Assembly: GCF_029581195.1 (NCBI RefSeq)
Contig: NZ_CP120737.1
Coordinates: forward strand, 310,001-374,000
Reading direction: 5' to 3'
DNA: 64,000 nt
Source: Solwaraspora sp. WMMD791
GTDB lineage: Bacteria; Actinomycetota; Actinomycetes; Mycobacteriales; Micromonosporaceae
This document shows positions 35,598-44,065 of this stretch, piece after piece. How positions within the stretch are numbered: the stretch's first letter is position 1; every line of letters starts with the position of its first letter. The notes under the pieces are model-generated. The model was not told the DNA's origin, did no database searches, and worked only from the letters and a program-made list of their open reading frames with translations. The position numbers and the translations under genes were made by a program.

Positions 35598-36527
35598 ATG
35601 CGGTACGCGGTGGTGCTCGGCGAGGCACTGATCGACCTGCTCGACGGCGAATGCGACGGCGAGCCCGTCTACCGTCAGGTCATCGGCGGCGCGCCGCTGA
35701 ACGTGGCGGTCGGCGTCGCCCGGCTCGGCGGGACCGTCGAGTTCGCCGGGGCGCTCGGCGACGACGCGCTCGCCGAGCGGATCCGCCGATTCCTGCGTAC
35801 CGCCGGGGTCGGCGACCGTGCCCTGACCACCGTCGCCGCGCCGACCACCCTGGCCGTGGCCACCTTCACCGGTGCCGAGCCCGACTTCCGCTTCTACGGC
35901 GACCCTCCCTCGTACGGCCTGCTCGACCCGGCCCACCTCGACGCGCGCCTGATCGCCGACGCGACCGTGCTCTACTGCGGCTCGATCGCACTGCTGACCG
36001 AGCCGACCCTGACCGCCGCCCGGCAGGCCTGGGCCGGCACCGGCGGGCTGCGGGTCTTCGACCCGAACGTCCGGCCCCGACTGCTGCCCGACGCCGCGTC
36101 GCTGGCGGCGTACCGGCAGGTCGTGGCCGGCTTCGCGGCAACCGCCGACCTGGTCAAGCTCAGCGCCGCCGACGCCGAGGTGCTCTACGACGGGGCGGAC
36201 CCGGTGGCCGCCGCCGCGCTGCTGCACGACCTCGGCACCGCGACGGTGGTGGTGACCAGGGGCGCGGCCGGCGCGCTGGTCAGCGCCGGCGGCGACGTGG
36301 CGACCATCGACGCGCCGACGGTCGCCGCGGTCGACGCCACCGGCGCCGGTGACTCGGTGATGGGTGCCCTGATCGCCGAACTGCTCGACACCGGGATGCC
36401 GGCCGACACCGCCGGCTGGGCCGACCGCGTCGGTTTCGCCCTGCGGGTCGCCGGCCTGGTCTGCGAGTCGCCCGGCGGCGCGGTCGCCATGCCGACCCGG
36501 GCCGCCGTCGCCGCCCGGTTCAGCTGA
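35598..36527 (+). CDS. PfkB-family sugar kinase (fructokinase-like)
   Basis: 309 residues of ribokinase fold. N-terminal VVLGEALIDLLDGE and GGAPLNVAVGVARLGG (PfkB signature 1 region), the substrate-lid LGDDALAERIRRFL, the DPNVRP element (VFDPNVRPRLLP), then the anion-hole and catalytic aspartate in VDATGAGDSVMGALIAEL. GEALID plus DPNVRPRL are typical of fructokinases. It phosphorylates a cytoplasmic sugar, probably fructose. GGAGGAGA lies directly before ATG 35598. No transporter gene is next to it; the other sugar genes here encode secreted enzymes. Confidence 0.9.
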   Translation: MRYAVVLGEALIDLLDGECDGEPVYRQVIGGAPLNVAVGVARLGGTVEFAGALGDDALAERIRRFLRTAGVGDRALTTVAAPTTLAVATFTGAEPDFRFYGDPPSYGLLDPAHLDARLIADATVLYCGSIALLTEPTLTAARQAWAGTGGLRVFDPNVRPRLLPDAASLAAYRQVVAGFAATADLVKLSAADAEVLYDGADPVAAAALLHDLGTATVVVTRGAAGALVSAGGDVATIDAPTVAAVDATGAGDSVMGALIAELLDTGMPADTAGWADRVGFALRVAGLVCESPGGAVAMPTRAAVAARFS

Positions 36528-36541
36528 CCACCCATCCTCGA

Positions 36542-36599
36542 TGATCTTGCAGTTATCGAGAAGATTTCTCTGATTTGTCCAACAATAAGTGCAAGATCG
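36542..36599. repeat. 58-bp imperfect palindrome, copy 2 (inverted)
   Basis: Same element as at 30212 but in the other orientation: TGATCTTGCAGTTATCGA ... ACAATAAGTGCAAGATCG, 58 bases, 22-base spacer, with the mismatch now read as G-G. It begins 14 bases after the sugar kinase stop and ends 15 bases before the convergent MBL gene end. The second arm has drifted at its inner end. Confidence 0.9.
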
Positions 36600-36614
36600 C
36601 GGTGAGTCACCGGC

Positions 36615-37451
36615 TCAGGTGCGGTTCGCCAGTTCCGCGTAGCCCCGGGTGACCGCGACGGTCGCGGTCGCCACGTCGAACGGTGCCTGGGCGGCCACCC
36701 GGTCGACCGGGGCGCCGTCGGCGTGGCCGTCGCGGATCAGCCACTCCAGCGCCACGAGTTCGGCGTGCTGGGCCCGGACGAACCCCGTGTCGACGCATGC
36801 CCCGTGCCCGGGCACCACCACGCTCGACGGCCCGAGTCGGCGCAGCACCGCCGCGAGCGTGTCCGGCCACTCCAACGGGTAGCCGTCGTCGAACGACGGC
36901 GGTGCCCCCTGCTCGACCAGGTCGCCAGCGACCAGCAGGTCCGCGTCGACGACCCGCACCACCAGGTCACCGATGGTGTGACCGCGCCCCGGATGCCACA
37001 GCTCGACCACCCGGTCACCCAGGTCCAGCGTCGCGCTGCGGGTCACCGTACGGTCCGGGGGACGGACCACGACGTCGCGCAGCTGCGCGGCGAGTCGCGG
37101 GTCGTCGTCGGCCATTTCCCGGTACGCCTCGTCACGGACCACCTCGACCGGGCGGCGCAGCAACCGGGCCGCCTCCTGATGTGCCCACACCGGTGCGGGC
37201 GGGTCACCGGCGACCACCTCGTTGCCGAAGCAGTGGTCGAAGTGGTGGTGGGTGTTCACCACCGACCACGGCAGGTCGGTGACCCGGCGGGCCGCCGTGA
37301 CCAGCGCGGCGGCCTCGGCCGGCGTACTGCCGGTGTCGACGATCACGGCGGCGGCACCGCCGACGATCAACGTCGAGTTGACGTCGAGGCGTTCCCGGCG
37401 GAGCACGTACACCCGGTCGCCGACCTCGACGAGGTCACCGCCGCCGGTCAC
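36615..37451 (-). CDS. MBL-fold metallo-hydrolase
   Basis: 278 residues of metallo-beta-lactamase fold. Zinc ligands are visible in VVNTHHHFDHCFGN (H68, H70, D72, H73), GRGHTIGDLVV, LLVAGDLVEQG and VVPGHGACVD. The layout fits a cytoplasmic thioesterase/lactonase or glyoxalase II-like hydrolase; there is no signal peptide. Its ATG overlaps the stop of the upstream hotdog thioesterase gene, so they are co-translated and may act on the same thioester or ester. Substrate unknown. Confidence 0.88.
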   Translation of the reverse strand: MTGGGDLVEVGDRVYVLRRERLDVNSTLIVGGAAAVIVDTGSTPAEAAALVTAARRVTDLPWSVVNTHHHFDHCFGNEVVAGDPPAPVWAHQEAARLLRRPVEVVRDEAYREMADDDPRLAAQLRDVVVRPPDRTVTRSATLDLGDRVVELWHPGRGHTIGDLVVRVVDADLLVAGDLVEQGAPPSFDDGYPLEWPDTLAAVLRRLGPSSVVVPGHGACVDTGFVRAQHAELVALEWLIRDGHADGAPVDRVAAQAPFDVATATVAVTRGYAELANRT

Positions 37452-37897
37452 AGGGCCCGGCCCCCGGTCGGATCGTCCCCGGACCGGGGCGTCGGCGTCC
37501 GGTCGAACGCCCGCTCGACGAAGCGGTGCCGGTCCACCAGCATCCGCTCGATGCGGCCCTGGGCGACGGTCGTGCCGCCTTCGGTGACCACCACGTCGAA
37601 GACCAGCCGTCGGCCGTCGACCTCGGCGAGGCGGGCCATCGCGGCCACCGCCCGGCCGACCGGTGTCGGGGCGCGGTGGTCCAGCTCGACGCGGGTGCCG
37701 ACGGTCGTCATCCCGGTCGGCAGCGCGGCGGCGGTGGCGGCGACCGTCGCCGCCTCGGCCAGCGCGAGCAGCCGGGGGGTGCCGAGGACCGGTACGTCGC
37801 CGGAGCCGACTGCCTGGGCGGTGTCGGAATCGGTCACGGTCAGCTCCACCCGGGCGGTCGCGCCCAGCGTGAACCTGGTCTCCGGCGTCTGTCCCAT
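37448..37897 (-). CDS. FlK-like hotdog thioesterase
   Basis: 149 residues. GSGDVPVLGTPRLLALAEAA followed by LPTGMTTVGTRVELDHRAPT resembles the fluoroacetyl-CoA thioesterase (FlK) family, where a Thr, a Glu (here in ALAEAAT) and a His (ELDHRAP) form the active site. The ending is Arg-rich and variable. It probably hydrolyses a short acyl-CoA or protects against a toxic one; true fluoroacetyl specificity cannot be inferred. It starts seven bases after the LacI gene stop and overlaps the MBL gene, so the three genes form an operon. Confidence 0.8.
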   Translation of the reverse strand: MGQTPETRFTLGATARVELTVTDSDTAQAVGSGDVPVLGTPRLLALAEAATVAATAAALPTGMTTVGTRVELDHRAPTPVGRAVAAMARLAEVDGRRLVFDVVVTEGGTTVAQGRIERMLVDRHRFVERAFDRTPTPRSGDDPTGGRAL

Positions 37898-37903
37898 GGC
37901 TCC

Positions 37904-39025
37904 TCAGCCTAGGTCCTCCACCGGTGCCGGAGCATGCAGGTCGACGGTCGGGCCGGTCGCGTCGGCGCCGGCGATGTCGCCTCCGGCCGGCCCGGTGCCG
38001 CCTCCGGCGGGTCCGGTGTCGCCGGCGGTGCTCTGCCGGACCACCATCGTGAACGGCGGCTGTACGTCGTACGGTGGCCGCACCGGCCGCTGCTCGATCC
38101 GGTCGACCAGGCGCCGCACCGCCAGCCGCGCGATCGCTGCCTTGTCCGGCGCGATGCTGGTCAGGCTGGGACTGGTGTACCGACCTTCCTCGATGTCGTC
38201 GATGCCGACCACCGCGATGTCGTGCGGGATGCGCCGGCCGGCGTCCAGGGCGGCCCGCATCGCGCCGATCGCGATCAGGTCGTTGTAGGCGAAGACCGCG
38301 TCCGGGGGCTCGGCGTGGGCGAGCAGCGCCCGCATCGCGGCGTGACCGTCGGCTCGGCCGAACCGGTCGGTGACCGCGATCAGTTCCGGTCGGGCGGCCA
38401 GCCCGGCGGCGGCGAGCGCCTGGCGGTAGCCGTCCAGCCGCAGCTGCGCCGACTGCCGGTCGTCGTGGCCGTGGGCACCGATGAAGGCGATCCGGCGACG
38501 GCCGAGCGCGATCAGGTGGGCCACCGCCTCCCGGCTGGCCGCGACGTTGTCGATGGCGATGTGGTCGTGCCGCACGTCGGTGACGCCCTCACCGATGAGG
38601 ACCAGCGGAAGGGCGCTGCGCCTGGCGAGCACCTCGGCGCGGCCGATGCGCACCGGGCTGAGGATCAACCCGTCGACCACGTTGCGGCGGGAGCCGCCGA
38701 GCAGCGCCAACTCCGTGTCGCGGACAGCGTCGGTGCTCTCCACGACCAGGGTGTAGCCGAGCGCGGCGGCCTCCCGGATCGCGATCTCGGCCAGTTCTGC
38801 GAAGTACGGGTTGGTCAGCTCGGGAATGGCCAGCGCGATCAGCCCGGTGCGGCCGCGCCGCAGGTGCCGGGCGCTGAGGTTCGGAGTGTAGCCGAGCTCG
38901 TCGATGGCCCGCTGCACCCGGCGTCGGGTGGCCTCCGCGACGGGTCGGTAGCCGTTGACCACGTTGGAGACGGTGGCCAACGAGACGCCGGCATGTTCGG
39001 CGATGCTCCGCAGACTGACGCCCAT
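37904..39025 (-). CDS. LacI-family transcriptional repressor
   Basis: 373 residues. HTH with the LacI pattern SLRSIAEHAGVSLATVSNVV then NGYRPVAEATRRRVQRAIDE and the hinge ELGYTPNLSARHLRRGRTG. The sensor domain has the periplasmic-binding-protein fold (LIALAIPELTNPYFAEL, FAYNDLIAIGAMRALD-like segment, AVVGIDDIEEGRYTSPSLTS). A Gly/Pro-rich tail of about 45 residues follows. I take ATG 39025; ATG 39043 is also in frame. It faces the GH2 gene and a perfect 16-bp palindrome lies between them, so it most likely represses that gene, and perhaps itself, until a sugar is present. Confidence 0.9.
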   Translation of the reverse strand: MGVSLRSIAEHAGVSLATVSNVVNGYRPVAEATRRRVQRAIDELGYTPNLSARHLRRGRTGLIALAIPELTNPYFAELAEIAIREAAALGYTLVVESTDAVRDTELALLGGSRRNVVDGLILSPVRIGRAEVLARRSALPLVLIGEGVTDVRHDHIAIDNVAASREAVAHLIALGRRRIAFIGAHGHDDRQSAQLRLDGYRQALAAAGLAARPELIAVTDRFGRADGHAAMRALLAHAEPPDAVFAYNDLIAIGAMRAALDAGRRIPHDIAVVGIDDIEEGRYTSPSLTSIAPDKAAIARLAVRRLVDRIEQRPVRPPYDVQPPFTMVVRQSTAGDTGPAGGGTGPAGGDIAGADATGPTVDLHAPAPVEDLG

Positions 39026-39058
39026 CCAGTGATCCTGGCACATATCGACGAGCGGGGA

Positions 39059-39096
39059 TTGACGAGATCGCTACCGGATGTCTATAACGTTATAGA
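39059..39096 (+). promoter_or_regulatory. GH2 promoter with overlapping LacI-type operator
   Basis: -35 TTGACG (39059-39064) and -10 TATAAC (39083-39088) are 18 bases apart. The -10 lies inside the perfect palindrome TCTATAACGTTATAGA (39081-39096), which has the central CG of LacI-family operators. Repressor binding would block RNA polymerase. Confidence 0.75.
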
Positions 39097-39165
39097 GATT
39101 CGATGTAGCTCGATGCGACTCTCGGCTCGATCCCGTCCCCGGCCCGTCCACCCGATGGAGACGAC

Positions 39166-41511
39166 ATGAGATCGCCCCGTACCCGTTTGACCGCCCTCGT
39201 CGCGGCGGCGGCCACCGCCGTCGGCGCGCTCGTCGCACCCGAGACCGCCGTCGCGGTGCCCGCCCGGCCCGCGCCACTGACCACCCCGTGGACCGCCCAG
39301 GCACTCGACGGCACCCCGCTGCCCGAGTACCCCAGGCCGCAGATGACCCGCCCCGACTGGCGCAACCTCAACGGCGAATGGCAGCTGCGGCAGTCCACCA
39401 CCGACGACCCCCCACAGTTCGGCGTCGACCTGCCCGAACGGGTCAACGTGCCGTTCCCGGTCGAGTCGGCGCTGTCCGGCATCGGCCGGGCCGCCGACGA
39501 CGACCGGCACCACCTGACCTACCGGCGCACCTTCACCGTCCCGGCCAACTGGACCGGCCGGCGGGTGCAGCTGCACTTCGGCGCCGTCGACTGGCAGTCC
39601 ACCGTCTGGGTCAACGGCAGGCGGGTCGGCGGCCACACCGGGGGCTACGACGCCTTCAGCTTCGACATCACCCGGGCGCTGCGCCGCGGCCCGAACGAAC
39701 TGATCGTCACGGTCTGGGACCCGACCGACAGCCGCCAGCACGGCAGCCTGCCGCCGATCGGCAAACAGACCCGCACACCGGGTGGGATCTTCTACACGCC
39801 GGCCTCGGGCATCTGGCAGACCGTCTGGCTGGAACCCACCCCGACCACCTCGATCAGCGACGTCGACCTGCGCCCCGACCTGGCCAGCAACACCATCCGG
39901 GTCCGGGTCGCCACCCGGGGCAACGCCACCGGCCACACCGTCCGCGCCGAGGCCCTCGCCGGTGGGACCGTCGTCGGTGCCGCCACCGGCGGGTTCAGCG
40001 AGTTCGCCGTACCGGTGCCGAACGCCCGCCTCTGGTCCCCGGACGACCCGTTCCTCTACGACCTGCGGGTCACTCTGCGTGACCGTCATGGCCGGGTCGT
40101 CGACCGGACCACCCACTACTTCGGCATGCGGGAGATCGGCGTACGGATGATCGACGGGGTGCCGCGACCGACTCTCAACGGCGAGTTCGTCTTCCAGCTC
40201 GGCACCCTCGACCAGGGCTACTGGCCCGACGGCGTCTACACCGCACCGACCGACGAAGCGCTCGCCTTCGACCTGCGCAGACACAAGGACCTCGGGTTCA
40301 ACATGGTGCGCAAGCACATCAAGGTCGAACCGCAGCGCTGGTTCTACCACGCCGACCGGCTCGGCCTACTGGTCTGGCAGGACATCCCGTCGCTGACCGC
40401 CCAGGACGTCGACCCGACCGACGCGCAGCAGGCCCAGTTCGAGGCCGAGGCGCGTGAGATCGTCGGCGAGCACCGCAATTCGCCGTCGGTGGTCGCCTAC
40501 GTCGTCTACAACGAAGGCTGGGGGGAGCGGGCCCTGGCGGACACGATCCGGGTCGGCCAGGCGGTCAAGGACCTCGACCCGACCCGGCTGGTCAACACCC
40601 ACAGCGGGTACAACTGCTGCCAGTCGCTGGGCAACCCCGGCAACGGCGACATGGACGACTGGCACGTCTACGTCGGACCCGGCGCGCCGGCGCCGACCGG
40701 CGGGCGGATCTCCGTGCTCGGCGAGTTCGGCGGCCCCGGGCTGCGGGTGCCGGGCCACGAATACAGCCCCAACGGCAACTTCCAGGCGTACGAGTGGCAG
40801 CCGACCCCGGCCGCGTTGACCGACCGCTACGTGGGTCTGATCCAGGGCGCCACCAACCTGATGGTCGGCCGAGGGCTCAGCGCCGCCGTCTACACCGAGA
40901 TCACCGACGTCGAGGGCGAGCTGAACGGCTTCCTCACGTACGACCGGCAGGTGGTCAAGATGGACGAGGCCCGGGTACGGGCGGCCAACCTGGCGCTGAT
41001 CGCCACCTCGCGGGCGCTGCCGTCGCGGGCACCGGTTGCCCTGCCGTTGGACACCCGCCAGTCGCTGCGGGTCACCACACCCGGTTTCACCGACCGCTAC
41101 CTGCGGCACCGCGACAGCCTGGCCTACACCGACGTGGTCACCGCCGACAGCCCGCAACTGCTCAAGGACGACGCGACGTACGCGATCCGGCCCGGTCTGG
41201 CCGACCCGGCGTGCTACTCCTTCGAGTCGGTGAACTTTCCAGGCCAGTATCTGCGGCACGCCGACTCCCGGGTCCGCAACTCGCCCGACGACGGCACCGC
41301 GCTGCTGCGCGCCGACGCCACCTGGTGTGCCCGAGGTGGGCTGACCGGCAGCGGTGTGTCGTTGGAGTCGTACAACTATCCGGGCTCGTTCCTGCGCCAC
41401 TACGCGGCCGAGATCTGGCTCAGCGACGGCGCGGGAGGCCCTGGCTGGAATTCGCCGACCAGCTGGACGGCGGACGTCACCTGGGAGGTAACTCCCGCCT
41501 GGGCCCCGTAG
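39166..41511 (+). CDS. Secreted GH2 beta-glycosidase with AbfB-like (CBM42) domain
   Basis: 781 residues with signal peptide (to about 30). GH2 layout: jelly-roll sugar-binding domain (LNGEWQLRQSTTDDPPQ, LTYRRTFTVPANWTGRRVQL), Ig-like domain, and TIM barrel with acid/base E450 in VVYNEGWGE and nucleophile E520 in VLGEFGGPG. The last 140 residues look like an arabinofuranose-binding beta-trefoil (AbfB/CBM42): RYLRHRDSLAYTDVV, FESVNFPGQYLRHADSRVR, LESYNYPGSFLRHYAAEIWL. Together they suggest action on arabinose-decorated plant polysaccharide, but exact specificity (galactosidase, glucuronidase, mannosidase) is open. GGAGACGAC precedes ATG 39166. Confidence 0.9.
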   Translation: MRSPRTRLTALVAAAATAVGALVAPETAVAVPARPAPLTTPWTAQALDGTPLPEYPRPQMTRPDWRNLNGEWQLRQSTTDDPPQFGVDLPERVNVPFPVESALSGIGRAADDDRHHLTYRRTFTVPANWTGRRVQLHFGAVDWQSTVWVNGRRVGGHTGGYDAFSFDITRALRRGPNELIVTVWDPTDSRQHGSLPPIGKQTRTPGGIFYTPASGIWQTVWLEPTPTTSISDVDLRPDLASNTIRVRVATRGNATGHTVRAEALAGGTVVGAATGGFSEFAVPVPNARLWSPDDPFLYDLRVTLRDRHGRVVDRTTHYFGMREIGVRMIDGVPRPTLNGEFVFQLGTLDQGYWPDGVYTAPTDEALAFDLRRHKDLGFNMVRKHIKVEPQRWFYHADRLGLLVWQDIPSLTAQDVDPTDAQQAQFEAEAREIVGEHRNSPSVVAYVVYNEGWGERALADTIRVGQAVKDLDPTRLVNTHSGYNCCQSLGNPGNGDMDDWHVYVGPGAPAPTGGRISVLGEFGGPGLRVPGHEYSPNGNFQAYEWQPTPAALTDRYVGLIQGATNLMVGRGLSAAVYTEITDVEGELNGFLTYDRQVVKMDEARVRAANLALIATSRALPSRAPVALPLDTRQSLRVTTPGFTDRYLRHRDSLAYTDVVTADSPQLLKDDATYAIRPGLADPACYSFESVNFPGQYLRHADSRVRNSPDDGTALLRADATWCARGGLTGSGVSLESYNYPGSFLRHYAAEIWLSDGAGGPGWNSPTSWTADVTWEVTPAWAP

Positions 41512-41603
41512 CCGGTCGACCCCCGTTAGCCGACCCCGGGCCGCTCGACCCTGGGTGGCTGATCTGTCACCCAATGTCACCTCGGCGCAGGCAGGTACGG
41601 GTC

Positions 41604-41653
41604 CAGCCGGTATTCCTGTGAGGAATAGTTATTCCTCACAGGAATACCGGCTG
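41604..41653. repeat. 50-bp near-perfect palindrome with two-base centre
   Basis: Bases 41604-41627 are the exact reverse complement of 41630-41653 around GT. The inner part (TATTCCTGTGAGGAATA) is AT-rich in a GC-rich neighbourhood. It lies 92 bases after the GH2 stop and 78 before the sirtuin start on the same strand; it may be a terminator, an operator or a cruciform. Confidence 0.9.
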
Positions 41654-41731
41654 AAGTGCATACATGTACGCCGGTTCCCTTCGCCGGACTGCTGTCGCCA
41701 TTGCGGACGACGTACCGGTTACCGTCGGAGG

Positions 41732-42505
41732 ATGTCGGAACTTTCCAGCACGACGGCGGTCGACGAGGTGGCGGGGTGGCTGGCCGCCGCCCGAGGGGTA
41801 CTGGCGTTGACCGGGGCCGGCATCTCCACCGACTCCGGGATACCCGACTTCCGGGGCCCCAACGGCGTCTGGACCCGGGACCCGGAGGCGGCCAAGCTGT
41901 TCACCCTCGACGCGTACGTCGCCGACCCGGCGATCCGGCGACGGTCCTGGATCGGCCGCCGGGACCATCCGGCCTGGTCGGCGCAGCCGAACGCCGGCCA
42001 CGCGAGCCTGGTGGAGCTGGAGCGGTCCGGCCGGCTGGCCGCGATCGTCACCCAGAACATCGACGGCCTGCACCAACGCGCCGGCAACAGCCCGGACAAG
42101 GTGATCGAGATCCACGGCACGATGTCCGAGGTCGAGTGCCTGAGCTGCGACGACCGGACCGGCATGGACGAGGCGCTGGCCCGGGTCGCCGCCGGTGAGG
42201 ACGACCCGGACTGCCGCCTGTGCGGCGGCATCCTGAAGGCGGCGACGATCTCGTTCGGCCAGTCGTTGCACGGACCCACCCTGCGCCGGGCGGTGCGTGC
42301 CGCCGAACGCTGCGACCTGCTGCTCGCCGTCGGGACGTCGCTGACCGTGCAGCCGGCCGCCGGGCTGGTGGAGATCGCCGCCGAGGCCGGTGCCCGGGTG
42401 GTGATCGTCAACGCGGCGACGACCCCGTACGACGCGATCGCCGACGCGGTGCTGCGTGAACCGATCGGTACGGTGCTGCCTGCCCTCGTCCGCCAGCTGA
42501 TCTAG
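41732..42505 (+). CDS. Sir2-family NAD-dependent protein deacylase (sirtuin)
   Basis: 257 residues. NAD-binding motifs GAGISTDSGIPDFRGPNG, TQNIDGLHQRAG with catalytic His in EIHGTM, GTSLTVQPAAG and VNAATTPYD. A zinc module is formed by CLSC and CRLCGG. It removes acetyl or longer acyl groups from lysines with NAD. The start ATG 41732 has GGAGG directly against it (spacing zero), so a weak or later start is possible, but the motif position fits the family. Its stop codon lies in the arm of a strong convergent terminator. Confidence 0.93.
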   Translation: MSELSSTTAVDEVAGWLAAARGVLALTGAGISTDSGIPDFRGPNGVWTRDPEAAKLFTLDAYVADPAIRRRSWIGRRDHPAWSAQPNAGHASLVELERSGRLAAIVTQNIDGLHQRAGNSPDKVIEIHGTMSEVECLSCDDRTGMDEALARVAAGEDDPDCRLCGGILKAATISFGQSLHGPTLRRAVRAAERCDLLLAVGTSLTVQPAAGLVEIAAEAGARVVIVNAATTPYDAIADAVLREPIGTVLPALVRQLI

Positions 42506-42545
42506 AAGGATCTGGCCGGTGTATCGACCATGATCCTTCTAGATC
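42499..42545. terminator. Bidirectional terminator containing both convergent stop codons
   Basis: GATCTAGAAGGATC (42499-42512) pairs perfectly with GATCCTTCTAGATC (42532-42545) across a 19-base loop. The TAG of the sirtuin gene and the TAG of the PH-domain gene both lie in the arms, so the two coding sequences end with the same bases. Confidence 0.85.
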
Positions 42546-44065
42546 GACGGTCGTGGCTCGGCCGGCGGCTCGGTCGGTGCCGCCGGCTCAGCCGGCGGGT
42601 GCGGTTCGGCGGGCGGGGCCGGCTCAGCCGGCGTGCCGCGGGCGGCGCGCGCCCGCTCGGTGAGCTGCTCCGCCAGCCACCACGCCTCTGCCACGTCGCG
42701 GTCCTTCGCGTAGGCGCTCGGTCCGCCGGCGGTGTCGGCGTAGACCGTGGCCAACCCGAGCAGTCGCTGCAACGGACCCCGGAGCACCCGGACGCTCTGC
42801 ATCCGCGCGTACGGCACGACCAGCATCTGCCGGGTCAACAGCCCACTGCGGACACTGAACACGTCGTCGGCGAGCCCGGCACCGAGTTTCGGCTGCGCCA
42901 ACGGGTTGAGCCAGCGGGCCCGCCGGGGCGGCGGCGTCATCGTCAACGTGTCGAGCGCGATGCCGGGCAGCACGTCGACGAGGATGCGGTTCGCGGTGGC
43001 CAGGTCACCGACCGGCAGCAACTGGTCGGACTGGTTGCTGGCGCCCTGGGTGTCCGGTGCGGCGTAGCCGGCGACGTGCAACCGCATCCGCAGCCACTTC
43101 TTCCTACGCCACAACAGCGGCCAGGTCACCCCGATCGCCTGCAGCCGGTGCAGCGGCACGGTCTGCGACCGGGTCTCGGTCAGCCCGTGGCGGACCCGCA
43201 GCCCGACCTCGTCGCGGGCCAGCCGGAAGTTCCAGTCGTTGAGCACCCGCCGGATGGGCTGCATCAGCACGCCGGCGGTGGCGGTCAAGGTGCTGGCGAC
43301 CGCGATGAACGACCAGGTGACGTCCATCGCGAACTGGGTGATGACGAAGGCCACCCCGAACGGCAGGAACATCGTCTGCGGGGTGAGCAGCTGACTGATC
43401 AGCAGGTCCCGGTTGGTGACGGTGTGCAGCAGCCGGCCGGGTGGGGGAGCCGACGGGTCGGGCAGGCTGGCCGGCGTACCGTCGTCTGTGGCCGCAGCCG
43501 GCACGGACCCGGCGGGGGCACCACGGCCGGCGAGCGCGAGCAGCCGGGCCCGCAGCGCGGCGGCGTCCGCGACGGTGAGGTACGCCAACGGCGCCTCGGT
43601 CTGGCCGCCGCCGACCACCTCCAGGCGCAGCTCGGCCAGGCCGGTCAACTGGGCGAGCAGCGGCCGGACCACCTCCACGGCCTGCAGTCGCTCCAACGGG
43701 ATGGCCCGGGTCCGCCGCCACAGCAGCCCCTCGTGGATGCGCAGCTCCCGGCCGACCACGTGGTAGCCGGTGTTGTACCAGCTGACCACCGCTATCGCCA
43801 GGTAGCCGAGCAGGCAGAGGACGACCAGCAGCGCGAAGCGGCCGAAGCCGACCCGGCCGAGCGTCTGCCAGGAGAGTCCGGCGATGATCACCGCCAGGGC
43901 CCGGCTGCCCTTGAGTACCGGGCTCAGCGGGTGCAGCCGCTGGCGTGGCTCCTCCGGTGGCACCGGCGGCGGAAAGACCTGCCCCGGCAGCGGGTACGGC
44001 ACCGGTCCGGTCGGCGGGGGGTAGGGCACCGGCCCGGTCGGCGGGTGCGCCGGTGGCTGGGTCAC
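42539..44065 (-). CDS. Bacterial PH-domain (bPH2/DUF304) membrane protein, YdbT-like
   Basis: 508 residues. A Pro-rich N-terminus (PPTGPVPYPPPTGPVPYPL), two pairs of membrane helices and three bPH2 repeats, each with a strand-rich VVGRELRIHEGLLWRRTRAI (about 105), FRLARDEVGLRVRHGLTETR (about 295) or DDVFSVRSGLLTRQMLVVPY (about 425) pattern followed by an LERLQAV-type helix. The C-terminus is again Pro/Ala/Glu-rich with PAEP repeats. B. subtilis YdbS/YdbT pairs of this type affect resistance to some bacteriocins. GTG 44065 overlaps the stop of the smaller PH gene. Role here unknown. Confidence 0.88.
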   Translation of the reverse strand: MTQPPAHPPTGPVPYPPPTGPVPYPLPGQVFPPPVPPEEPRQRLHPLSPVLKGSRALAVIIAGLSWQTLGRVGFGRFALLVVLCLLGYLAIAVVSWYNTGYHVVGRELRIHEGLLWRRTRAIPLERLQAVEVVRPLLAQLTGLAELRLEVVGGGQTEAPLAYLTVADAAALRARLLALAGRGAPAGSVPAAATDDGTPASLPDPSAPPPGRLLHTVTNRDLLISQLLTPQTMFLPFGVAFVITQFAMDVTWSFIAVASTLTATAGVLMQPIRRVLNDWNFRLARDEVGLRVRHGLTETRSQTVPLHRLQAIGVTWPLLWRRKKWLRMRLHVAGYAAPDTQGASNQSDQLLPVGDLATANRILVDVLPGIALDTLTMTPPPRRARWLNPLAQPKLGAGLADDVFSVRSGLLTRQMLVVPYARMQSVRVLRGPLQRLLGLATVYADTAGGPSAYAKDRDVAEAWWLAEQLTERARAARGTPAEPAPPAEPHPPAEPAAPTEPPAEPRPSI

